This document shows, one piece after another, positions 1 through 5,061 of a stretch of 5,061 bases of DNA; within the stretch, counting starts at the first letter, position 1, and each line of letters opens with the position of its first letter. The position numbers were made by a program, and so were the translations under genes. The DNA is taken from contig CAAFWA010000272.1 in NCBI GenBank assembly GCA_900766635.1, forward strand, positions 1 to 5,061, written 5' to 3'. The DNA comes from an uncultured Acinetobacter sp. (GTDB taxonomy: Bacteria; Pseudomonadota; Gammaproteobacteria; Pseudomonadales; Moraxellaceae). The notes beneath the pieces are model-generated. The model worked only from the letters and a program-made list of their open reading frames with translations. It was not told where the DNA came from and did no database searches.

Positions 1-1043
1 ATAAACATCGCACCTGTGGTATTCATTTGTGATGCTTTCCAATCACTTTCGGTCTTATCAAAATAACTATAATCATTATAGAAACGGATAGCTTTGAGTT
101 TACCCATATCTTGAATCGGTAAGGTATAGGCTAAATTGACACTGCCCACTGTACCCTCTGATGCAATAAAATAAGAGGGGGTTAAGCCATTTGCACCCAT
201 AAGGGTCATACGACTATCCACTCCATAAGGATTTTTAGCATCATATTCATAATGAATAATCGAAGATTGTAGATTCCAACGCTCATAGTTGCTATTGGTA
301 TGCACACCTATTGCATAGTAGTCGCCATCTTCTTTGGTTAGGGTGTTATGTAGTTCCGACACTGCCCCAGAAAAGCCGACTTCATGTTTGCCTAAATGTT
401 GGGTCTCAAATTTATGGGCAACACGTGCATTAAATTGATGATGTTTTTCATTTTGATAAGCTGCTTGAAAAGGCAGATGATTTTCTGAAAAATCATCATA
501 GGTCCCTGACTCAGGTGAATAACGTAAGTCAGCATCAAGCATTCTTGGATAATAACCCAATTTAATATCCCAATCTGGATTGTTAAAATTCCAATTAAAG
601 CCCGGGGCAATATTATTCCCATATCCAAGGAAAAATGGCAGATGATAGGTCCAACCATTTTGAGGATAAGGATAAATCGCAAAAGGTTTATACACTAAAC
701 CCGCTTCGACACTTTGCTCAGGATTAATCTTATAGCCCACATAGGCCTTTTCAACCGAAGTCATTTCCTGATCTTGAATAATTGGGCTGGCATTGAGATA
801 AAAATCGTCGTATTTACCAGTTAAGTCTAAACGGAAAATATCAAAATCTAATTTTCCTGCACCACGATTTTGACTTTCATCCCATTGTTCATAGCGGTGG
901 TTAAAACGCAATACACCGCCGACTTTAAATGAGGCTGATCCATCATCACTCTTCCATTCCAGTGGATGATCATTCGCCACCGCATAAGATGTGGCACAAA
1001 CACTCAGTAAGACTAAACTGCTCGCGATTAAGGTTTTATTCAT
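1..1043 (-). CDS. Outer-membrane beta-barrel porin precursor, 3' end missing
   Basis: The frame opens at an ATG (1043-1041) and stays open for 347 codons to the window edge, so the C-terminus and stop are missing. Residues 1-23 form a Sec signal peptide: MNK, then a hydrophobic stretch, then a signal peptidase I site after A21 (SYA) or A23 (AVA). Cys16 follows LSV, which is a poor lipobox, so a lipoprotein is unlikely. The mature part has the alternating polar/aromatic pattern of barrel strands, for example VGGVLRFNHRYEQW (41-54), FDIFRLDLTGKY (67-78), AYVGYKI (100-106) and a Tyr/Trp/Asn-rich segment at 118-165. It should form a channel in the outer membrane. The segment pairing AYVGYKI with a following GLVYKPF resembles phosphate-selective-type (OprP/OprO) porins, but I cannot fix the family; an OprD-like or carbohydrate porin remains possible. 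A GGAGG ribosome-binding site lies 6 nt before the ATG, which supports this start. The gene is codirectional with the enzyme genes upstream, so import of their substrate is a reasonable inference. Confidence 0.85.
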   Translation of the reverse strand, partial: MNKTLIASSLVLLSVCATSYAVANDHPLEWKSDDGSASFKVGGVLRFNHRYEQWDESQNRGAGKLDFDIFRLDLTGKYDDFYLNASPIIQDQEMTSVEKAYVGYKINPEQSVEAGLVYKPFAIYPYPQNGWTYHLPFFLGYGNNIAPGFNWNFNNPDWDIKLGYYPRMLDADLRYSPESGTYDDFSENHLPFQAAYQNEKHHQFNARVAHKFETQHLGKHEVGFSGAVSELHNTLTKEDGDYYAIGVHTNSNYERWNLQSSIIHYEYDAKNPYGVDSRMTLMGANGLTPSYFIASEGTVGSVNLAYTLPIQDMGKLKAIRFYNDYSYFDKTESDWKASQMNTTGAMF

Positions 1044-1049
1044 ATTACC

Positions 1050-1054
1050 CCTCC
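1050..1054 (-). promoter_or_regulatory. Ribosome-binding site of the porin gene
   Basis: The minus strand reads GGAGG (within GGAGGGG, 1054-1048), 6 nt before the ATG at 1043. It is a near-perfect anti-Shine-Dalgarno match and decides the porin start. Confidence 0.8.
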
Positions 1055-1065
1055 ATGCACGTTTT

Positions 1066-1081
1066 GTTTTATATATAAAAC
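1066..1081. repeat. 16-bp perfect AT-rich palindrome before the porin gene
   Basis: GTTTTATATATAAAAC is its own reverse complement. It begins 22 bp upstream of the porin start codon. It contains TATAAA (minus strand 1073-1068), which could act as a -10 element, but I find no fitting -35 hexamer at 16-18 bp. It could be an operator, a promoter core, or simply AT-rich leader sequence. Confidence 0.5.
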
Positions 1082-1141
1082 TTTGTTTGCATCAGTTTTT
1101 ATTTAAAAAAAATAATGGCGTCCCTGTAAAATGCTGAAATT

Positions 1142-1171
1142 TTTATTCCAACCTACTTTTTATTGTTTCAA
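1142..1171 (-). promoter_or_regulatory. Possible sigma-70 promoter for the porin gene
   Basis: On the minus strand TTGAAA (1171-1166, five of six to the -35 consensus) is followed after 18 nt by AATAAA (1147-1142, four of six to the -10 consensus). Transcription would start near 1135, giving a leader of about 90 nt. The region is very AT-rich, so chance matches are likely and this is only a candidate. Confidence 0.25.
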
Positions 1172-1182
1172 ACACATGATAC

Positions 1183-1234
1183 GTGGCTTTAGGGCTTAAG
1201 CCTCTATAGACTCCCTGACAGATGCTTAAGCCAC
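1183..1234. repeat. Repeated palindromic GCTTAAGCC element between decarboxylase and porin genes
   Basis: The 9-mer GCTTAAGCC occurs twice, at 1194-1202 and 1224-1232, with 30-bp periodicity. The first copy is part of the perfect 10-bp palindrome GGCTTAAGCC (1193-1202). Because the core is palindromic, the two copies can pair in the minus-strand transcript: GGCTTAAGC (1232-1224) with GCTTAAGCC (1201-1193), a 9-bp stem with a 22-nt loop. A competing 7-bp stem joins GTGGCTT (1234-1228) to AAGCCAC (1189-1183). It begins only 6 bp past the decarboxylase stop codon. No U-run follows either stem, so it is not a standard intrinsic terminator. It could be a 3'-end processing or stability hairpin, or a pair of operator sites for the porin. 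Confidence 0.45.
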
Positions 1235-1240
1235 TTTAAA

Positions 1241-2881
1241 TCAATACAGTTTTTTCTGTGGTGGACCTGCAAATTTCAGTGGCCCAATCGCATGCATATC
1301 TAATTCGATAATCGCTGGGCCATTTAAATCGATCGCTTCTTGAATTGCGATTTTAAATTCATCAGCACTACCCACTTTCCAACTCTTCACACCCATTGAT
1401 TCACCTAAGAGTTTGTAATCTGGTGTATGTAGCTCATTGAAATATTGACGACCACCAAAGTAGTTATTTTGAATACCACGCATTACACCATAACCACCGT
1501 CATTCATGATCATGAGCACCATGTCGGTATTTTCTTGCACCATCGTGGCAATTTCGCCAATACCCAGCATTAAACCGCCATCGCCTACTAAGCCCACCAC
1601 TTTTTTACTTGGATTGGCAATCGATGTACCAATAGCATGTGCTAAACCTAGACCAATCGCCCCTGCAAGTGAATGAATATTTTTGTTAGGTGTCTGTACT
1701 GGAAATAAACGACTGCCCCAGGTACTGCCAGACATGGTAATGTCACGTACAAAAATTCCATCTTCAGGTAGCGCTGCACGTAAATGATCACAGATCAATG
1801 CGTATTGATCCATTTGGGTACGCAATGCCGCAATGGCATGTTCACGGGCTGCCTGAATTTGGGCATCATAGTCTGCATCGATTTTAGATACGCCTGTCAG
1901 TAAAGACACCACACGTGACAATAGATCTTTGGCCTCTGCACATACAAATTGCGCGACTTTATAGTTACGCTGTTGTGCCACTGGATTGGCATCGATCTGA
2001 ATGATGTTTTCAGGAAATTGTACAGAGTAGGTCTTGGTCTCATTACTACGTAAGCGAGAACCCACCACCACCACTAAATCGGCCTCTTGAATGAGTTGTT
2101 CTACGGCTGCTGAATTATGAAATGCCCCTAAGGTACGTGGGTGCTGATCGGATAATACCCCACGGGCATGCGTCGATGACACCACAGGAATCCCTAAATC
2201 TGCTATGGCTTTGACTTCTTCGACTGCATTTAAAGTGCCACCACCGATCCAAAAGAGAGGACGTTTGGCGGTTTTAATCGCATCAGCGACCAAGCGTACC
2301 TCGCTTTCCTCTGCTATTGGCAATTGTAGGGCTTTTACGGGGCCTAAATTAGCAGGTAGATCAATCATCGCGGCTTGTACATCAATTGGGATTTCAACAC
2401 TTACAGGGCCCATAGGCACGGTGGTTGCCACACGAATCGCTTCACGAATGATACCCACTGCATGGTCAGGACTGGTAATGCGAAAAGCCGCTTTACTCGA
2501 CGCTTTTAAAAACGTGAGTTGATCCTTGGTTTCGTGAATAAAGCTTGCATCACGGTCTAAGTATTCACGTTCTACTTGCCCGGTTAGATGTAAAACAGGG
2601 CTACCTGCATTCATGGCTTCAATCAACGAACCCACGGCATTGCCTGCGCCTGCACCTGTACTGGTCAGCGCCACACCTAAGCCTTTAAAACGCGCATGTG
2701 CGTCGGCCATGGTGACACAACCTGCTTCCCCACGTGCTGCAACAAAGCGAATCTTCTCGCGACGTCCAACTGCATCGGCAATTGGTAAATTATGAATCGA
2801 GATGACACCATACATACTCTCGACCTGATGTGCTTCGAGTACACGTGCAATGGCTTCGCCTACATTGATTTGTTCTGTCAT
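1241..2881 (-). CDS. ThDP-dependent 2-oxoacid decarboxylase / acetolactate-synthase-like enzyme
   Basis: This complete 546-residue cytoplasmic enzyme has the usual length for the pyruvate decarboxylase/acetolactate synthase superfamily. The N-terminal pyrimidine-binding domain (about 1-170) has the activating glutamate E52 in RGEAGCVTMADAHAR, then GAGAGNAVGSLIEAMNAGSPVL (76-97). The central Rossmann-like domain (about 190-325) includes WIGGGT (211-216) and VVVVGSRL (270-277). The C-terminal pyrophosphate-binding domain has GDG at 433-435 and NDGGYG at 460-465, so D434, N460 and the G462 carbonyl are the expected magnesium ligands. Such enzymes decarboxylate a 2-oxoacid to an aldehyde or ligate two carbonyl compounds. 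The aldehyde dehydrogenase gene directly upstream favours decarboxylation, by inference. There is no sign of a small regulatory subunit gene, which argues against a biosynthetic acetolactate synthase. The start is ATG at 2881, with AAGGAA 7 nt before it; the stop is TGA. The substrate is unknown; benzoylformate or another 2-oxoacid cannot be excluded. Confidence 0.9.
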   Translation of the reverse strand: MTEQINVGEAIARVLEAHQVESMYGVISIHNLPIADAVGRREKIRFVAARGEAGCVTMADAHARFKGLGVALTSTGAGAGNAVGSLIEAMNAGSPVLHLTGQVEREYLDRDASFIHETKDQLTFLKASSKAAFRITSPDHAVGIIREAIRVATTVPMGPVSVEIPIDVQAAMIDLPANLGPVKALQLPIAEESEVRLVADAIKTAKRPLFWIGGGTLNAVEEVKAIADLGIPVVSSTHARGVLSDQHPRTLGAFHNSAAVEQLIQEADLVVVVGSRLRSNETKTYSVQFPENIIQIDANPVAQQRNYKVAQFVCAEAKDLLSRVVSLLTGVSKIDADYDAQIQAAREHAIAALRTQMDQYALICDHLRAALPEDGIFVRDITMSGSTWGSRLFPVQTPNKNIHSLAGAIGLGLAHAIGTSIANPSKKVVGLVGDGGLMLGIGEIATMVQENTDMVLMIMNDGGYGVMRGIQNNYFGGRQYFNELHTPDYKLLGESMGVKSWKVGSADEFKIAIQEAIDLNGPAIIELDMHAIGPLKFAGPPQKKLY

Positions 2882-2888
2882 TGTTGTA

Positions 2889-2894
2889 TTCCTT
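2889..2894 (-). promoter_or_regulatory. Ribosome-binding site of the ThDP enzyme gene
   Basis: The minus strand reads AAGGAA, 7 nt before the ATG at 2881. The 49-bp gap upstream (2882-2930) is A-rich on the coding strand and holds no terminator hairpin, which supports co-transcription with the aldehyde dehydrogenase gene. Confidence 0.7.
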
Positions 2895-2930
2895 AATTTT
2901 TTACTTGATATTTTTTTTACAGGCTGATGC

Positions 2931-4397
2931 TTAATCTGCCCAAGGGTTAGGCTGTTCGTTTAACCCCAAATAAATACTTTTTTGTTGCATGTAAGACAAA
3001 ATGCCTAGACGCCCTTTTTCACGCCCAATGCCACTGTCTTTAAATCCACCAAATGGTGCACTAATTGAGAATTTTTTATAGGTATTGATCCATACGGTAC
3101 CCACTTCTAGCGCACGCGCAATTTGCCATGCTTTACGATAATTTTCCGTCCAAATTCCAGCGGCCAAACCAAAACAACTGTCATTGGCTTGTTGGAGTAA
3201 GTCCTGTTCATTTTCATAAGACATCACCACAAGTACAGGCCCAAAAATTTCTTCTTGGCACGTTTGTGCGCGATTATCTAATCCCGTAATAATGGTCGGC
3301 TTATAAAAGCTGCCTTTGGCGCATTCACCCTCAGTAATCGCTTCGCCGCCAATCACGACCGTACCACCCTCTGCTTTAGCCAATTCAACATAACGATGCA
3401 CTGATGCCAAATGCTTTTCATTAATGAGCGAGCCCATATGCACATGCGGTGCTTCAGGATGACCCACTCTTAAACCTTGGGTAATCTCAACCAGGCGTGC
3501 TAAAAACTTCTCGTAAATAGCGGCATGAATAAATAAGCGTGATCCTGCAATACACGCTTGGCCTGCTGAACTAAAAATACCGTAAGCAATGCCTTTGGCT
3601 GCCATGTCTAAATCTGCATCAGGCAAAACGATGGTTGGCGATTTCCCGCCTAGTTCTAAGGACGTGGTGATGAGTTTTTCAGCGGCAATATGCGCCAAAT
3701 GACGACCCGTTGATGTGCCACCTGTAAAGGAAATCTTACGTACTAACGGATGCTGAGCAATGGCATCGCCAATCACTGAGCCACGTCCAACCAATACACT
3801 TAACAGCCCTTTAGGCAAACCTGCTTCTTCAAAGATTTTTGCAAGTTCTAATGCAATCAGTGAAGTAGCTTCTGCAGGTTTTAAAATGACGGCATTACCT
3901 GCGGCAAGCGCTGGCGCTAATTTCTGTACTTCACTGGCAATCGGTGAGTTCCATGGTGTAATCGCTGCCACCACACCCACAGGCTCATGTACGCTCATGG
4001 TCATGAAATCAGCTGCGCGTTGTGTGGTGAGTTCTTCATTTAAGGTCTCACATGCTGCAGCAGTAAAGCGCGCCGTAGCAGCTGCACTTAACACCAATGC
4101 ACGTGTTTCGGATAACGGTTTACCATTATCACGCGTTTGTAGTTGAGACAATTCATCGACACGCGACTCAATAATATCAGCGACTTTATATAAAATTTTT
4201 GCACGTTCATGTGGCAGTGCATTTCGCCACTGAGGTTGACGCCATGCTTGATCTGCTTTTGTAATCGCTTCTTCTACATCCTCTAAAGATGCAGTGGAAA
4301 TTTGTGCATTGACCGTATTGTCTGCAGGAAAGCGACTTTCAATGACATGTCCACGACCTAAACGCCATTCACCTGCAATATAGATATGTTTTACCAT
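2931..4397 (-). CDS. NAD(P)-dependent aldehyde dehydrogenase
   Basis: This complete 488-residue protein has the normal length for the superfamily, with all key elements in order. TPWN contains N150, which stabilises the oxyanion. LKPAE contains K173, a cofactor contact. The Rossmann turn is FTGGTSTG (224-231). The general base is E248 in LELGGKS, and the nucleophile is C282 in GQACIAGSR. EEIFGP (382-387) contributes cofactor binding, and the C-terminal APFGGFKDSGIGREKG (447-462) is typical of the CoA-independent ALDH group. It should oxidise an aldehyde to a carboxylic acid in the cytoplasm. The ThDP enzyme immediately downstream would supply an aldehyde, so the pair fits a 2-oxoacid to acid conversion one carbon shorter (inference). 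Start is ATG at 4397 with AGGAAG 5 nt before it; stop is TAA. It lies 17 bp after the aspartate dehydrogenase stop. The natural substrate is not evident: semialdehyde, betaine-aldehyde and aromatic-aldehyde enzymes all share these motifs. Confidence 0.95.
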   Translation of the reverse strand: MVKHIYIAGEWRLGRGHVIESRFPADNTVNAQISTASLEDVEEAITKADQAWRQPQWRNALPHERAKILYKVADIIESRVDELSQLQTRDNGKPLSETRALVLSAAATARFTAAACETLNEELTTQRAADFMTMSVHEPVGVVAAITPWNSPIASEVQKLAPALAAGNAVILKPAEATSLIALELAKIFEEAGLPKGLLSVLVGRGSVIGDAIAQHPLVRKISFTGGTSTGRHLAHIAAEKLITTSLELGGKSPTIVLPDADLDMAAKGIAYGIFSSAGQACIAGSRLFIHAAIYEKFLARLVEITQGLRVGHPEAPHVHMGSLINEKHLASVHRYVELAKAEGGTVVIGGEAITEGECAKGSFYKPTIITGLDNRAQTCQEEIFGPVLVVMSYENEQDLLQQANDSCFGLAAGIWTENYRKAWQIARALEVGTVWINTYKKFSISAPFGGFKDSGIGREKGRLGILSYMQQKSIYLGLNEQPNPWAD

Positions 4398-4402
4398 GGG
4401 TA

Positions 4403-4408
4403 CTTCCT
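4403..4408 (-). promoter_or_regulatory. Ribosome-binding site of the aldehyde dehydrogenase gene
   Basis: AGGAAG on the minus strand sits 5 nt before the ATG at 4397, inside the 17-bp gap after the preceding stop codon (TAA, 4417-4415). The tight spacing indicates operon organisation. Confidence 0.75.
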
Positions 4409-4414
4409 ATTCTT

Positions 4415-5025
4415 TTAAATTCGAATTGCATCTACACTGTTGCGACATGCACGAATGACACTCAAAGCAGCAAGCGTTGAGGTCTTTGGATTGCTTTTTA
4501 ACGGTACCCCCATCATTTCAATACGCATTTGGCCAAAACGACCTTGCGCCATAATGATATGTTGATTTTGGGAACTCAAAGGATCCACCATAAGTTCGAC
4601 CATGGTGTTGTCCATACCCACACCTGCTAAAGCGATGGTGGCTGCAACATTGGCATTGGCTGGAAACTTGAGCGCCGCCTCTCGTGCTGTACCTTGATAA
4701 AAAATGGTGGCTTCTTTTACATCATCTAAATCAATCAGTTGCTCAGCATAACTGCCTCGCCAACTGTTTGGACTTTTACAGCCTCGGTAAGTGACCTGTT
4801 CAAGCCCACCCTCTTTTGCCGCAGCAATCCCATCAATCCCGGCAATTGCACCTGCAAGTAAGGACAAGTTAGCACCAGAGCGTTTTGCTGCATCTTTTAA
4901 CTGCTGAAAGAAATGTGCATCTGCTAAAGTTCCGACTGAAATGAGGCCGATACTCCAACCACGTTTTACAATCTCTAGCGCATGTTCTTTAACCGCAGCT
5001 TGTCCTGCCACTTCAATCACATAAT
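4415..5025 (-). CDS. L-aspartate dehydrogenase-family enzyme, 5' end missing
   Basis: The genuine sequence covers about 203 residues of a family that is usually about 265 long, so roughly 60 N-terminal residues, including the GxGxxG Rossmann turn, are lost at the contig edge. Numbering from the artefactual GTG at 5059, residues 13-60 are the rest of the NAD(P)-binding domain. GAIAGIDG (70-77) opens the catalytic aspartate dehydrogenase domain (DUF108 type). FPANANVAATIALAG (132-146) carries N137, and NQH (165-167) carries H167. The 30-residue spacing of that Asn and His matches the cofactor-binding Asn and catalytic His as I recall them for the family. NPKTSTLAALSVI (190-202) is a further family signature. 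Members interconvert L-aspartate and oxaloacetate/iminosuccinate with NAD(P); some feed NAD synthesis (nadX). Here the aldehyde dehydrogenase and decarboxylase neighbours suggest catabolism instead, perhaps of another aspartate-like amino acid. Stop is TAA. The true start and promoter lie outside the window. Confidence 0.88.
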
Positions 5026-5061
5026 AGATCGGAAGAGCACACGTCTGAACTCCAGTCACAA
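5026..5061 (+). other. Illumina TruSeq adapter sequence (artefact)
   Basis: Bases 5026-5059 reproduce the standard 34-nt TruSeq 3' adapter, starting AGATCGGAAGAGCACACGTC and ending CCAGTCAC. The final two bases (AA) may be the start of an index or noise. The reverse complement gives the known contaminant peptide MTGVQTCALPI, fused in frame to the aspartate dehydrogenase. The segment is a library artefact at a contig end and should be masked. Confidence 0.98.

Larger units (their letters stand above)
1044..1240. other. 197-bp intergenic region between ThDP enzyme and porin genes
   Basis: This is the only sizeable gap in the window. Next to the decarboxylase stop it holds the repeated GCTTAAGCC element. 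The rest is AT-rich and includes an 8-A run (1105-1112, plus strand), a possible promoter, the 16-bp palindrome and the porin ribosome-binding site. I see no open reading frame of note and no tRNA or small RNA. The length suggests that the porin can be transcribed separately from the enzyme genes. Confidence 0.7.

Noticed and set aside
392..682. 96-codon minus-strand open frame inside the porin gene
   Set aside because: It is in a different frame from the porin, which is open throughout with a signal peptide and ribosome-binding site. Its product is an Ile/Leu-rich out-of-frame translation.
1183..1234. Intrinsic terminator of the enzyme operon
   Set aside because: Stems can be drawn, but the bases after them on the minus strand are CGTATCATG rather than a U-run, and the loops are long.
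2205..2522. 105-codon plus-strand open frame opposite the ThDP enzyme gene
   Set aside because: It is antisense to a conserved coding sequence, has low-complexity composition and shows no domain; it is a shadow frame. The 60-codon frame at 2613-2795 was rejected for the same reason.
2882..2930. Terminator or promoter between the aldehyde dehydrogenase and ThDP enzyme genes
   Set aside because: The 49-bp gap has A-tracts on the coding strand but no hairpin and no convincing -35/-10 pair.
2926..2934. GATGCTTAA shared with 1221-1229 near the other stop codon, as a possible dispersed repeat
   Set aside because: Only nine bases match, one copy overlaps a stop codon, and there is no further similarity around them.
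3760..4146. 128-codon plus-strand open frame opposite the aldehyde dehydrogenase gene
   Set aside because: It lies wholly antisense to a well-conserved enzyme. Its composition (Ala, Ser, Thr rich) is what the complementary frame produces, and no family resemblance is visible.
5027..5059. GTG start and MTGVQTCALPI as a real N-terminus or small conserved leader peptide
   Set aside because: The DNA is the sequencing adapter, so the start codon and peptide are artefacts.

Overview
The window looks like a fragment of a gammaproteobacterial chromosome, most likely Acinetobacter or a close relative. The DNA is fairly AT-rich, the genes use many AT-ending codons, and the protein sequences look like that genus. 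This is inference from composition and family resemblance; I ran no search.

All recognisable genes lie on the minus strand and read from high to low coordinates. First comes the C-terminal two thirds to three quarters of an L-aspartate dehydrogenase-type enzyme (4415-5025). It is followed after 17 bp by a complete NAD(P)-dependent aldehyde dehydrogenase (2931-4397), and after 49 bp by a complete thiamine-diphosphate (ThDP) 2-oxoacid decarboxylase/acetolactate-synthase-like enzyme (1241-2881). The short gaps, good ribosome-binding sites and lack of a terminator point to one catabolic operon. After a 197-bp gap with its own repeats and a possible promoter comes an outer-membrane porin precursor (1-1043). 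Its 5' end and signal peptide are present, but the reading frame runs off the start of the window.

A coherent chemistry can be drawn. An aspartate-type amino acid would be oxidised to a 2-oxoacid, the ThDP enzyme would decarboxylate it to an aldehyde, and the aldehyde dehydrogenase would oxidise that to a carboxylic acid. The porin could bring the substrate across the outer membrane. The true substrate cannot be read from the sequence. From memory, a similar trio occurs in a Pseudomonas aeruginosa cluster around PA3504-PA3506, so the combination is probably not new, although its pathway is poorly defined.

The most consequential observation is technical. The last 36 bases (5026-5061) are not biological: they match the Illumina TruSeq adapter. 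The adapter supplies a false GTG start and an 11-residue false N-terminus (MTGVQTCALPI) fused in frame to the truncated aspartate dehydrogenase. I see no RNA gene, CRISPR array, insertion sequence or plus-strand gene, and no convincing undescribed system.
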